DNA of 33,600 bases from Deltaproteobacteria bacterium (lineage in GTDB: Bacteria; Desulfobacterota; Desulfuromonadia; Geobacterales; Pseudopelobacteraceae). Positions 1 through 12,583 of this stretch are shown here, piece after piece. The number at the start of each line of letters is the position of its first letter. Positions within the stretch are counted from its first letter, which is position 1. Location of the stretch: positions 1-33,600 of the forward strand of contig JAJZRX010000033.1 in NCBI GenBank assembly GCA_021850095.1, in the 5' to 3' direction. Below the pieces are notes generated by a model, which was given only the letters and a program-made list of their open reading frames with translations, made no database searches and was not told where the DNA came from. The position numbers were made by a program, and so were the translations under genes.

Positions 1-125
1 GCGACAACGTCGCCATGACCATCAACCTGATCACTCCGATCGCCATGGACGAAGGTCTCCGCTTCGCTATCCGTGAAGGTGGACGTACCGTCGGCGCAGG
101 AGTCGTTAGCTCCATTATCGAATAA
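1..125 (+). CDS. tuf: Elongation factor Tu, C-terminal end (partial)
   Basis: This is the last 40 codons of EF-Tu, the GTPase that delivers aminoacyl-tRNA to the ribosome; the gene begins before the window. The first complete codon is at position 3 and the TAA stop ends at 125. The visible residues are the C-terminal beta-barrel (domain 3), including [20 protein letters not shown] and the family-typical ending [11 protein letters not shown] tuf copy directly upstream of a tRNA-Trp/secE/nusG block is the usual bacterial arrangement. The identification is certain from sequence. Whether the genome has a second tuf copy cannot be seen here. Confidence 0.97.
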   Translation, partial: DNVAMTINLITPIAMDEGLRFAIREGGRTVGAGVVSSIIE

Positions 126-143
126 ATATATTTTGAGAACAGT

Positions 144-171
144 TGCCGGTGAAACAATTGTTTCACCGGCA
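144..171 (+). terminator. Perfect palindrome after tuf (attenuator or processing hairpin)
   Basis: Positions 144-171 form a perfect 28-nt palindrome with arms TGCCGGTGAAACAA / TTGTTTCACCGGCA. In RNA it would fold into a stem of about 12 bp with a tetraloop. It lies 18 nt after the tuf stop and 25 nt before rpmG. There is no U-tract after it, so it is more likely a partial attenuator or an RNase processing/stability hairpin than a full terminator. The downstream genes have no other obvious promoter. Confidence 0.6.
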
Positions 172-196
172 GATTCATACAAAAGGATGCACTGAC

Positions 197-346
197 ATGA
201 GAGACATCATCACCCTTGGCTGCACAGAGTGCAAACAGAGAAATTACACCACAACCAAAAACAAGAAAACGACTCCCGGCAAACTTGAATTCAGCAAATA
301 CTGCCGTTTTTGCCGCAAACACACTCCACACAAGGAAACCAAGTAA
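197..346 (+). CDS. rpmG: 50S ribosomal protein L33
   Basis: This gene encodes a 49-aa L33 protein of the large ribosomal subunit, bound near the E site. Two CxxC pairs, C9/C12 and C36/C39, mark the zinc-binding (C+) form of L33. The start at 197 is chosen because [12 protein letters not shown] is the normal L33 amino terminus and AAAAGGA (181-187) is well placed as a ribosome binding site. An in-frame start at 143 would lie inside the preceding hairpin and add 18 residues foreign to the family. The gene sits between tuf and tRNA-Trp, a common order. Confidence is high; its zinc-dependence implies no zinc-free paralogue is encoded here, though one may exist elsewhere. Confidence 0.97.
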   Translation: MRDIITLGCTECKQRNYTTTKNKKTTPGKLEFSKYCRFCRKHTPHKETK

Positions 347-371
347 TCCGAAGGGATTGTTGAAACCGTAC

Positions 372-448
372 AGGCCAGTAGCTCTAACGGCTAGAGCGCC
401 GGTCTCCAAAACCGGATGTTGGGGGTTCGAATCCCTCCTGGCCTGCCA
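372..448 (+). tRNA. trpT: tRNA-Trp (anticodon CCA)
   Basis: The sequence folds as a standard cloverleaf. The acceptor stem AGGCCAG (372-378) pairs perfectly with CTGGCCT (438-444), followed by discriminator G445 and an encoded CCA end (446-448). The anticodon stem CCGGT/ACCGG (399-403, 411-415) encloses loop CTCCAAA with anticodon CCA at 406-408. The T-arm contains GGTTCGAATCC. It lies only 25 nt after rpmG and 86 nt before secE, so it is probably excised from a polycistronic transcript. Confidence 0.98.
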
Positions 449-534
449 TTCAATCAATTGGTTTGCAGTTTTTGATAGTCATTGACTGCTTAATTGGAAC
501 AACAGCATTCGTATCAGACTGTCAGGAGTTACAC

Positions 535-717
535 GTGCAAAAAGTCATAGCATTCTTTGATTCGGTAAAACTGGAACTTGAAAAAGTTACTTGGCCTACA
601 CGCAAAGAAACTATTGCCACAACTGGTGTTGTCGTGATTATCGTGTTACTGATTTCACTTTACCTCGGCACATGTGATCTGATTCTGGCCAAATTGTTGC
701 GTCTGATATTAGGTTAA
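535..717 (+). CDS. secE: Preprotein translocase subunit SecE
   Basis: This encodes a 60-aa SecE, the small essential subunit that clamps SecY in the SecYEG protein-conducting channel of the inner membrane. The conserved amphipathic helix and turn appear as ELEKVTWPTRKET (about residues 14-26). One transmembrane helix follows (VVVIIVLLISLYLG). The start is taken as GTG at 535 because AGGAG at 522-526 is properly spaced and the 60-aa length matches single-span SecE. An upstream ATG at 463 would add 24 residues that do not resemble the family. It is followed by nusG after 10 nt, the universal secE-nusG pair. Confidence 0.95.
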   Translation: MQKVIAFFDSVKLELEKVTWPTRKETIATTGVVVIIVLLISLYLGTCDLILAKLLRLILG

Positions 718-727
718 AGGATCCCCT

Positions 728-1255
728 ATGTCCATGAAATGGTATGGTGTTCATACATATTCAAGCTTTGAGAACAAAGTCAGACTCAATCTACTTGAGC
801 GTATAAAAAACGAGGGGATGGAAAGTAACTTTGAAGAGATACTTATTCCATGCGAAACGGTTGTAGAGCTTAAAAAGGGTGAGAAAAAAACATCTTCGCG
901 GAAGTTTTTCCCGGGTTACATTCTAGTGAAAATGGAACTTACCGATGAAGCATGGCACCTGGTAAAGGAAACCGCTAAAGTAACCGGATTCGTCGGTGGC
1001 AACACTCCCTTCCCTATTCCTGACGATGAGGTCTTCAAGATCACCCGCAGGATGGAAGAAGGTGCAGAAAAACCCCGGCCGAAAGTTCAGTTTGAAGTCG
1101 GCGAAACAGTCAGGGTCATTGACGGTCCCTTCCTGAACTTCTCCGGTGTTGTCGAGGATGTCAAGCCTGACAAAGGAAAATTGCGGGTTACCGTAACTAT
1201 TTTCGGCAGAGCCACCCCTGTGGAACTCGAGTTCATGCAGGTAGAAAAGAATTAA
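728..1255 (+). CDS. nusG: Transcription termination/antitermination protein NusG
   Basis: NusG (175 aa) binds the RNA polymerase clamp and lobe, reduces pausing and couples RNAP to Rho or to ribosomal protein S10. The NGN domain is evident at the start ([16 protein letters not shown]) with the RNAP-binding [11 protein letters not shown] segment near residues 59-69. A C-terminal KOW domain follows ([19 protein letters not shown], roughly residues 122-140). Length is normal for the family. The AAAGGA ribosome binding site at 716-721 overlaps the secE stop codon, implying translational coupling. ATG at 728 is preferred over ATG at 734 because of that spacing. Confidence 0.97.
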   Translation: MSMKWYGVHTYSSFENKVRLNLLERIKNEGMESNFEEILIPCETVVELKKGEKKTSSRKFFPGYILVKMELTDEAWHLVKETAKVTGFVGGNTPFPIPDDEVFKITRRMEEGAEKPRPKVQFEVGETVRVIDGPFLNFSGVVEDVKPDKGKLRVTVTIFGRATPVELEFMQVEKN

Positions 1256-1264
1256 TTCATACCA

Positions 1265-1286
1265 TGTCATCCCGAACCGGATGACA
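1265..1286 (+). promoter_or_regulatory. Hairpin in the nusG-rplK gap, candidate L1 operator
   Basis: A perfect 8-bp stem TGTCATCC/GGATGACA (1265-1272, 1279-1286) closes a 6-nt loop CGAACC. It lies 28 nt before rplK, in the place where the L1 protein binds the rplKA leader mRNA for feedback repression in other bacteria. No U-tract follows, so termination is unlikely. The L1 role is inferred from position; the exact L1 recognition motif was not verified. Confidence 0.4.
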
Positions 1287-1314
1287 GTCACACGGCATAT
1301 AAAGGAGCACCATA

Positions 1315-1737
1315 ATGGCAAAGAAAATTACCGGATACATTAAGCTGCAAGTACCAGGCGGCAAAGCGAATCCATCTCCCCCAATCGGACCTGCACTTGG
1401 TCAGCATGGCGTCAATATCATGGAATTCTGCAAGGCTTTTAACGCCAAGACACAGGGTGATGAAGGTACCATTACTCCGGTTGTCATTACCGTATATGCA
1501 GACCGTTCCTTCACTTTTGTTACCAAAACACCTCCCGTTCCGGTGCTGATCATGAAAGCTCTCGACATTAAGGGCGGTTCTGCTGTTCCGAATAAAACTA
1601 AGGTCGGCAAGCTTACCAAGGCACAGGTTGAGGAAATCGCCAAAAAGAAGATGCCTGACCTTAACGCTGCCTCGCTTGAGGCAGCCATGAGAACCGTAGA
1701 AGGAACCGCTCGCTCCATGGGCGTGGATATTGCCTGA
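1315..1737 (+). CDS. rplK: 50S ribosomal protein L11
   Basis: L11 (140 aa) binds the GTPase-associated centre of 23S rRNA together with L10 and L7/L12. It is the site linked to thiostrepton binding and RelA activation. The amino terminus is canonical, with [20 protein letters not shown] including the conserved proline-rich hinge. The C-terminal rRNA-binding domain ends in [17 protein letters not shown] at 1301-1307 is the ribosome binding site. It forms the rplK-rplA pair with the next gene after a 39-nt gap. Confidence 0.98.
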   Translation: MAKKITGYIKLQVPGGKANPSPPIGPALGQHGVNIMEFCKAFNAKTQGDEGTITPVVITVYADRSFTFVTKTPPVPVLIMKALDIKGGSAVPNKTKVGKLTKAQVEEIAKKKMPDLNAASLEAAMRTVEGTARSMGVDIA

Positions 1738-1776
1738 TCCGAGACACTATTAATTGAATCATAGAGAGGTTGTATC

Positions 1777-2478
1777 ATGTCGAAAGCCGCTAAAAAACAC
1801 TCTGAAGCAATGTCAAAAATAGACAGAAGCAAGGTTTATCAACTTGGGACTGCTCTTGATGTTGTAAAACAGACCGCCTATGCAAAGTTTGACGAGACCG
1901 TTGATGTGGCTGTCAAATTGGGCGTTGACCCACGCCACGCGGACCAGATGGTTCGTGGCGCCGTAGTTCTGCCAAACGGACTTGGCAAGGATGTTCGCGT
2001 TCTTGTATTTGCAAAAGGTGAAAAAGAGAAGGAAGCCCTTGATGCGGGCGCCGATTACGTCGGGGCAGACGATCTTGTGGCCAAGATTCAGGCTGGCTGG
2101 TTCGAATTCGATACAGCCATCGCAACTCCCGATATGATGGGTGTTGTGGGTAAAATCGGTAAACTGCTCGGTCCTCGCGGACTGATGCCGAACCCGAAAG
2201 TCGGCACCGTCACTTTCGAGGTCAGCAGAGCCGTAAAGGAATCAAAAGCCGGCAAGGTTGAGTTCCGCGTGGAAAAGGCGGGTATTATTCACGCACCGGT
2301 CGGCAAAGTATCATTTGACGCCGACAAACTGAAAGGTAACCTGCTGGCTCTGGTTGAGGCACTTGTTAAAGCCAAACCGTCTGCGGCTAAAGGCACCTAT
2401 ATCAAGAAGATCTCGCTCTCTTCCACCATGGGCGCGGGCATCAATCTTGATATAAGTGATGTAACCTCACAGATCTAA
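1777..2478 (+). CDS. rplA: 50S ribosomal protein L1
   Basis: L1 (233 aa) forms the mobile L1 stalk that helps release deacylated tRNA from the E site; in many bacteria it also represses its own operon. Recognisable segments are [20 protein letters not shown] near residues 34-53, the [17 protein letters not shown] signature in the middle, and the C-terminal GINLDIS. Length is typical for bacterial L1. The ATG at 1777 is preceded by AGAGAGGT, an acceptable ribosome binding site. The L10 regulatory leader follows the stop codon. Confidence 0.98.
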   Translation: MSKAAKKHSEAMSKIDRSKVYQLGTALDVVKQTAYAKFDETVDVAVKLGVDPRHADQMVRGAVVLPNGLGKDVRVLVFAKGEKEKEALDAGADYVGADDLVAKIQAGWFEFDTAIATPDMMGVVGKIGKLLGPRGLMPNPKVGTVTFEVSRAVKESKAGKVEFRVEKAGIIHAPVGKVSFDADKLKGNLLALVEALVKAKPSAAKGTYIKKISLSSTMGAGINLDISDVTSQI

Positions 2479-2490
2479 TTCGTTTTATTC

Positions 2491-2614
2491 GCCAAAGTCA
2501 AAGACAGCAGGCGCTCGAGTGCGCTTAATCCGATACAGTCGGGCCTGCCGAGACTTGGGGTATCGCAATTTCATTGCGCTTCCTGACTTTGGCCGGAGCA
2601 TCGCTCCAGATACC
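2491..2614 (+). promoter_or_regulatory. Ribosomal protein L10 leader RNA
   Basis: The rplA-rplJ gap contains the core of the L10/L12-binding leader. GACAGCAGGC (2503-2512) pairs through GCAGGC with GCCTGC (2543-2548), flanked by the kink-turn-like CCGAGACTTGG. A 10-bp long-range helix GCCAAAGTCA (2491-2500) with TGACTTTGGC (2584-2593) can enclose the core. A competing fold pairs GGTATC (2559-2564) with GATACC (2609-2614) around two small hairpins, close to the ribosome binding site at 2619-2626. Known biology is repression of rplJL translation by excess L10(L12)4. The two-state detail is inference. Confidence 0.75.
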
Positions 2615-2634
2615 AAAAGAAAGGAGGAAGTCGC

Positions 2635-3159
2635 TTGAACAAAAACAGTAAGCAAGAACTAGTTACCGAGATGCACGAGCGTCTCACGCGTGCAAAAGCT
2701 GTTTTTCTCGCGGATTTTCGCGGGATGAACGTTGGCCAGGCCACCACGCTACGCAACGAATTGCGTGCAGTTTCAGTAGAGTATAAAGTGTTCAAAAATA
2801 CTCTCTTTGAACTGGCAGCCAAAGACACCGGCATTGAGTGCATCGCTCCGCACCTGGCAGGACCGACCGCCGTGGCCATCAGTTATGATGATCCGGCCAG
2901 CGCCGCCAAAGTTTTGAGTAAATTTGCCAAAGATCCGCAGGGCAAGTTTGTACTCAAAGCAGCTGTTTTGAGCGGTAAACTGCTGGATGTCAAACAGATT
3001 CAGGCATTGGCCGATCTGCCTTCGCGTGAAGTCCTGATTGCCAAGATGCTTGGCTCCATGCAGGCACCCGCAACCAACTTCGTTGGCGTACTGGCCGCAT
3101 TGCCCGGTTCGCTTGTACGCGTACTGGATGCAATCCGCGCCCAGAAAGCCGGCAACTGA
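2635..3159 (+). CDS. rplJ: 50S ribosomal protein L10
   Basis: L10 (174 aa) anchors the L7/L12 dimers on 23S rRNA and is the regulatory protein of its own mRNA leader. The amino-terminal rRNA-binding part shows [20 protein letters not shown] and the conserved EYKVFKNTL. The C-terminal helix that docks L7/L12 is present ([11 protein letters not shown]). The start is TTG at 2635, immediately downstream of AAAGGAGG (2619-2626). A rare TTG codon fits a gene whose translation is tightly controlled by the leader. It is followed by rplL after 53 nt. Confidence 0.97.
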   Translation: MNKNSKQELVTEMHERLTRAKAVFLADFRGMNVGQATTLRNELRAVSVEYKVFKNTLFELAAKDTGIECIAPHLAGPTAVAISYDDPASAAKVLSKFAKDPQGKFVLKAAVLSGKLLDVKQIQALADLPSREVLIAKMLGSMQAPATNFVGVLAALPGSLVRVLDAIRAQKAGN

Positions 3160-3212
3160 TTTATTAATTTTAAAAATTCAAACACGATCCAAAAATTTCG
3201 GAGGTAACACCA

Positions 3213-3590
3213 ATGTCTATCACTAAAGAAGATGTAATCGGTTTCATCGAGAAAATGACTGTTCTTGAACTGGCAGAACTGGTCAAGGAACTGGAAGAGA
3301 AATTCGGCGTTTCCGCTGCCGCCCCTGTTGCTGTTGCTGCCGTTGCTGGCCCTGCCGCAACCGAAGCCGCAGAAGAGCAGACCGAGTTTGACGTTATTTT
3401 GAAAGCTGCCGGCGCAAACAAGATCAACGTCATCAAAGTCGTTCGTGCACTGACAAGCCTAGGTCTGAAAGAAGCCAAGGATCTGGTTGACGGTGCTCCT
3501 GGCGCTGTTAAAACCGGTATTTCCAAGCAGGAAGCCGAAGACGCCAAGAAGCAGCTGCTTGAAGCCGGCGCTGAAGTCGAGATCAAATAG
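3213..3590 (+). CDS. rplL: 50S ribosomal protein L7/L12
   Basis: L7/L12 (125 aa) is the acidic stalk protein that recruits and activates translational GTPases. The N-terminal dimerisation helices ([19 protein letters not shown]) are followed by an Ala/Val/Pro-rich hinge (about residues 35-55). The compact C-terminal domain carries the factor-binding helix with [20 protein letters not shown]. The ribosome binding site is GGAGG at 3199-3203. It is produced in excess over L10 in ribosomes, and the hairpin downstream is suited to reducing read-through into rpoB. Confidence 0.98.
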   Translation: MSITKEDVIGFIEKMTVLELAELVKELEEKFGVSAAAPVAVAAVAGPAATEAAEEQTEFDVILKAAGANKINVIKVVRALTSLGLKEAKDLVDGAPGAVKTGISKQEAEDAKKQLLEAGAEVEIK

Positions 3591-3615
3591 TACCCTGTTT
3601 AGTTGTCATTATGAG

Positions 3616-3654
3616 AGCCAAGGTCGCCCTGAGCGGCCTTGGCTTGTGTTGTTT
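3616..3654 (+). terminator. rplL-rpoB attenuator
   Basis: AGCCAAGGTCG (3616-3626) pairs with CGGCCTTGGCT (3634-3644), an 11-bp stem with one G-U pair. A U-rich but interrupted stretch TGTGTTGTTT follows (3645-3654). This looks like the partial terminator that in many bacteria lowers rpoBC expression relative to the ribosomal proteins. A second short palindrome, GCTGGATCCAGC, lies at 3710-3721 close to the rpoB ribosome binding site. Confidence 0.75.
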
Positions 3655-3745
3655 GGGCAATGAGCATCCTCCCAGACTTCCTTTTGTTCCAGTATGTTAG
3701 CACTACAAAGCTGGATCCAGCACGATACCCGCCAAAGGAGAAGCC

Positions 3746-8245
<4,500 letters not shown>

Positions 8246-8315
8246 CAATCGACTTCCTTGCCGGCGTCTGCTCACGCAACGGACCCCAGGCTCAAGAATA
8301 ACGGAGGAGAGCATC

Positions 8316-11300
8316 GTGGAAGATTATTTCAGCTTTTTTGATAAACCAAAAGATCCACTCCACTTTTCAGCAATACGCATTTCAATTTCGTCTCCTGACA
8401 AGATTCGGGAACGGTCTCATGGTGAAGTAAAAAAACCGGAGACCATCAACTACCGGACCTTCAAACCGGAGCGGGACGGTCTTTTCTGCGCCAAGATCTT
8501 TGGCCCCACGAAAGATTATGAATGCAACTGCGGCAAGTACAAGCGGATGAAACACCGCGGCATTATCTGTGAAAAATGCGGCGTTGAAGTTATACCTTCC
8601 AAAGTCCGGCGCGAACGCCTCGGTCATATCGACCTGGCAACGCCGGTGGCACATATCTGGTTTTTGAAATCACTGCCGTCACGGATCGGCAACCTGCTTG
8701 ACATCACCTTGAAAGATCTTGAAAAAGTGCTTTATTTTGAGGGTTTTGTCATCAGCGACCCCAAGAACACCCCGCTGCAGTTCTGCGAGGTCATGTCCGA
8801 GGATAAATTCCTCAAGATGCAGCAGGAATACGGGGCGGACGCCTTCACCGGCGGCATGGGGGCCGAAGCGATCCGTGACTGCCTGCGCTCGCTTAACCTT
8901 GAAGAGCTGTCAGTCTCACTGCGCTCCGAGATGATTGAATCAACCAGCGAAGCCAAACGCAAGAAAACGGCCAAGCGTCTCAAGGTGGTGGAAGCTTTCC
9001 GGCATTCGGGCAACAAACCGGAGTGGATGATTCTGGAGTGCATTCCGGTACTTCCGCCCGAATTGCGGCCATTGGTGCCCCTGGATGGCGGCCGCTTCGC
9101 GACATCGGATCTGAATGATCTGTACCGCCGCGTCATCAACCGCAACAATCGTTTGAAGCGCCTGTGCGAACTGCAGGCTCCGGAAGTCATCATCCGCAAC
9201 GAAAAACGCATGCTGCAGGAAGCAGTGGACGCGCTCTTTGACAACGGTCGTCGTGGCCGAGCCATCGCCGGCCCCAACAAGCGGCCGCTCAAATCGCTGT
9301 CCGACATGCTGAAAGGCAAGTCAGGCCGTTTCCGTCAGAACCTGCTCGGCAAGCGCGTTGACTATTCCGGTCGTTCAGTTATCGTTGTTGGTCCCGAACT
9401 GAAACTGCATCAGTGCGGTCTACCCAAAAAGATGGCTTTGGAGCTGTTCAAACCATTCATATATAACAAACTCGAAGAACGCGGTTACGTCACCACCATC
9501 AAAAGCGCCAAAAAGATGGTCGAAAAAGAGCGGCCCGAGGTATGGGACGTACTGGAAGAGGTCATCAAGGAGCACCCGGTCATGCTGAACCGCGCTCCGA
9601 CGCTGCACCGACTCGGTATCCAGGCTTTTGAGCCGGTTCTGATCGAAGGCAAGGCCATCCAGCTGCACCCGCTGGTGTGTACGGCATTCAACGCCGACTT
9701 CGACGGTGACCAGATGGCGGTTCATCTTCCGCTTTCAATCGAAAGTCAGGTTGAAGCCCGCGTGTTGATGATGTCTACCAACAACATCCTCTCGCCCGCC
9801 AGCGGCAAGCCGATCATCGTACCGACCCAGGATATGGTTCTGGGCGCCTACTACATGACCCGCGACCGCATCAACGTCAAAGGCGAGTATTACAAGCCGA
9901 CCGAACTGGAACTTGAAAAAGGCATCAACGCTTCCGGATGTTTTTCATCGCCGGAAGAGGTCCGGATTGCTTTCGATTCCGGCGCCGTAGATATGCAGGC
10001 CAGGATCAAGGTTCGCATGAAGAACCTGATCACCGACGAAAAACCGCAGATGGTGGACACGACACCGGGGCGGATACTGCTGCGTGAAGTGCTTCCGGCC
10101 GCAGTTCCCTTCTCGGCGGTCAACAAGGTCATGACCAAGAAAGAGCTTTCCAATCTGGTGGACACCTGTTACCGCCTGTCCGACAGCAAGGAAACCGTCA
10201 TTCTGGCAGACAAGCTCAAGGAGATCGGCTTCAAATACGCCAACCTGGCCGGTGTCTCGATCTGCCTGGACGACATGGTTATTCCGGAAGGAAAGCCGGC
10301 CATAATCGGCAAGGCCGAAGAAGAAGTCACCGAGATTCAGAATCAGTACACCGAGGGTCTGATCACCGACGGGGAACGCTATAACAAGGTCATCGATATC
10401 TGGGCCAAAGCGACCGAAGAAATTGCGAAAGAGATGCTGGACAATCTTTCCAAGGAAATCGTCATTGACCGGGCCGATAACAAGATTGAGACACCTTCTT
10501 TCAACGCGATTCATATGATGGCCGACTCCGGCGCCCGTGGTTCCGCCCAGCAGATTCGCCAGCTGGCCGGTATGCGCGGTCTGATGGCCAAACCGTCGGG
10601 CGAGATCATCGAAACCCCGATTACGGCAAACTTCCGTGAAGGCCTGACCGTTCTGCAGTACTTCATTTCAACCCACGGCGCCCGTAAAGGTCTGGCGGAT
10701 ACGGCGCTCAAGACGGCAAACTCCGGCTACCTGACCCGCCGTCTGGTGGATGTCGCCCAGGATGCCATCATCACTGAAGCCGACTGCGGCACACTGGATG
10801 GCCTGATGGTCTCATCGCTGACTGAAGGTGGCGAGATTATCGAACATATCGGAGACCGTATTCTCGGACGCGTTGCACTGGAAGACATTCACGATCCGAT
10901 TACCGACGAAGTTCTGATCGAAGCAAATCAGGAGATCGATGAATATCTGGTCAAGCGCATTGAAGATTCCGGACTTGAGAAAATCAAGATCCGTTCGGTG
11001 CTGACCTGCCAGAGCAAGCGCGGCATCTGCGCCAAATGTTATGGCCGTGACCTGGCACGCGGACACGGCGTCAACATGGGTGAAGCGGTCGGCGTTATCG
11101 CTGCCCAGTCCATCGGCGAGCCGGGTACGCAGCTGACCATGCGTACCTTCCACATCGGTGGTACCGCTTCCCGTCACGCCGAGCAGACCTCTCTGGAAGC
11201 GCGCGCTGACGGTATCATCAAGTACATCAACATCAACACTGTTGTTAACAATGAAGGCCATCATATCGTCATGAACCGCAATGGCGAGATCGCCGTTATT

Positions 11301-12521
11301 GATGAATCCGGACGCGAGCGTGAAAAGTACACCGTAGTGTACGGTGCCAAGATCAAGATCGCTCCTGGTGAAGCGGTCAAGCAAGGTGCAACTCTGGCCG
11401 AGTGGGACCCCTACACCATGCCGATTTTGACGGAAGTGGCCGGTAAGGTTAAATTTGCCGACATCATCGAAGGTGTCACCATGGAGGAACAACTCGACGA
11501 TGTAACCGGTCTTTCCCGCAAGGTTATTATCGAGACCAAGGATACCGACAAGCGTCCGCGCATCGCCATCAAGGATGTGCAGGGAGAGGGCGGCGGCACC
11601 ATCGGACGCTACTTCCTGCCGGCCGGCGCCAACATCACCGTTATTGACGATACGGTCATCAGCGCCGGTGACATCATCGCCAAGATCCCGCGCGAAACCA
11701 CCAAAACCAAAGATATCACCGGTGGTCTGCCGAGGGTTGCGGAACTGTTTGAAGCCCGCAAGCCGAAGGACTTTGCCGTTATCACCGAGATTGACGGCCG
11801 TATAACCTACGGCAAGGACGCCAAGGGAAAGCGCAAGGTTATCGTTACGCCGGAACTGGGCGAGCCGAAAGAGTACCTGATTCCCAAAGGAAAGCACATC
11901 AGCGTTCACGAAGGGGATCATGTGCGGGCAGGTGAACCGCTGATGGACGGCTCCTCCAATCCCCATGATATTTTGCGGGTTTTGGGGGTCAAAGAACTGG
12001 CCAAATATCTGGTTGACGAAGTGCAGGAGGTTTATCGTCTGCAGGGCGTCAAAATCAATGACAAGCATATCGAAGTCATTGTACGCCAGATGCTGCGGCG
12101 CGTACGCATCAAGGACACCGGCGATACCAATCTGCTGGTGGACGATCAGGTCGAGCGTTACGTATTCGAGCAGGAAAACGACAAGGCTTTTGCCGAAGGC
12201 AAGCGCCCCGCCGTTGCCGAGCCGCTGCTGCTGGGCATCACCAAAGCGTCGCTTTCAACCGAGTCGTTCATATCTGCGGCTTCGTTCCAGGAGACGACCA
12301 AAGTGCTGACCCAGGCGGCTATCGAAGGCAAAATCGACCATCTGCGCGGACTGAAGGAGAACGTAATCATGGGACGACTGATCCCTGCCGGCACCGGAAT
12401 ATCACGGTACCGCGGAATACGCCTCCAGACAGAGGTTCCGGTGCAAAAACCGGTCATTACTGAAGAAACACGGGATGTTGAAGATGATGACGACGATGAC
12501 GCTTCACTTGAAGCGGCATAA
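8316..12521 (+). CDS. rpoC: DNA-directed RNA polymerase subunit beta'
   Basis: RpoC (1401 aa) carries the catalytic Mg site of RNAP. Visible are the N-terminal zinc finger C70/C72/C85/C88, the invariant NADFDGD at residues 459-465 with its three catalytic aspartates, and the second zinc site C824/C898/C905/C908. The trigger-loop region reads [15 protein letters not shown]. An insertion of the E. coli SI3 type follows the trigger-loop start ([15 protein letters not shown] sandwich-barrel sequence). The C-terminus is strongly acidic with a run of aspartates. GTG at 8316 is the start because GGAGGAGA (8303-8310) precedes it and the product begins [20 protein letters not shown]. An ATG at 8214 would overlap rpoB and add foreign sequence. 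Confidence 0.97.
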   Translation: MEDYFSFFDKPKDPLHFSAIRISISSPDKIRERSHGEVKKPETINYRTFKPERDGLFCAKIFGPTKDYECNCGKYKRMKHRGIICEKCGVEVIPSKVRRERLGHIDLATPVAHIWFLKSLPSRIGNLLDITLKDLEKVLYFEGFVISDPKNTPLQFCEVMSEDKFLKMQQEYGADAFTGGMGAEAIRDCLRSLNLEELSVSLRSEMIESTSEAKRKKTAKRLKVVEAFRHSGNKPEWMILECIPVLPPELRPLVPLDGGRFATSDLNDLYRRVINRNNRLKRLCELQAPEVIIRNEKRMLQEAVDALFDNGRRGRAIAGPNKRPLKSLSDMLKGKSGRFRQNLLGKRVDYSGRSVIVVGPELKLHQCGLPKKMALELFKPFIYNKLEERGYVTTIKSAKKMVEKERPEVWDVLEEVIKEHPVMLNRAPTLHRLGIQAFEPVLIEGKAIQLHPLVCTAFNADFDGDQMAVHLPLSIESQVEARVLMMSTNNILSPASGKPIIVPTQDMVLGAYYMTRDRINVKGEYYKPTELELEKGINASGCFSSPEEVRIAFDSGAVDMQARIKVRMKNLITDEKPQMVDTTPGRILLREVLPAAVPFSAVNKVMTKKELSNLVDTCYRLSDSKETVILADKLKEIGFKYANLAGVSICLDDMVIPEGKPAIIGKAEEEVTEIQNQYTEGLITDGERYNKVIDIWAKATEEIAKEMLDNLSKEIVIDRADNKIETPSFNAIHMMADSGARGSAQQIRQLAGMRGLMAKPSGEIIETPITANFREGLTVLQYFISTHGARKGLADTALKTANSGYLTRRLVDVAQDAIITEADCGTLDGLMVSSLTEGGEIIEHIGDRILGRVALEDIHDPITDEVLIEANQEIDEYLVKRIEDSGLEKIKIRSVLTCQSKRGICAKCYGRDLARGHGVNMGEAVGVIAAQSIGEPGTQLTMRTFHIGGTASRHAEQTSLEARADGIIKYININTVVNNEGHHIVMNRNGEIAVIDESGREREKYTVVYGAKIKIAPGEAVKQGATLAEWDPYTMPILTEVAGKVKFADIIEGVTMEEQLDDVTGLSRKVIIETKDTDKRPRIAIKDVQGEGGGTIGRYFLPAGANITVIDDTVISAGDIIAKIPRETTKTKDITGGLPRVAELFEARKPKDFAVITEIDGRITYGKDAKGKRKVIVTPELGEPKEYLIPKGKHISVHEGDHVRAGEPLMDGSSNPHDILRVLGVKELAKYLVDEVQEVYRLQGVKINDKHIEVIVRQMLRRVRIKDTGDTNLLVDDQVERYVFEQENDKAFAEGKRPAVAEPLLLGITKASLSTESFISAASFQETTKVLTQAAIEGKIDHLRGLKENVIMGRLIPAGTGISRYRGIRLQTEVPVQKPVITEETRDVEDDDDDDASLEAA

Positions 12522-12551
12522 ATCCTGATTGAATAGTTGAGGTGTAATACT

Positions 12552-12583
12552 GCGGCCGGAAATCACTTTCCGGCCGCTTTTTT
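12552..12583 (+). terminator. Intrinsic terminator of rpoBC
   Basis: GCGGCCGGAAA (12552-12562) pairs perfectly with TTTCCGGCCGC (12567-12577) around loop TCAC. T6 follows at 12578-12583. It is a strong rho-independent terminator 30 nt after rpoC. The T-tract overlaps the stop codon of the convergent gene on the other strand. Confidence 0.93.

Noticed and set aside
463..534. Upstream ATG extension of secE
   Set aside because: The added 24 residues do not resemble SecE and the GTG at 535 has a good ribosome binding site.
10812..12068. 418-codon open frame on the minus strand within rpoC
   Set aside because: It is entirely antisense to a highly conserved part of rpoC, has no ribosome binding site and no recognisable protein; it reflects the codon bias of rpoC.
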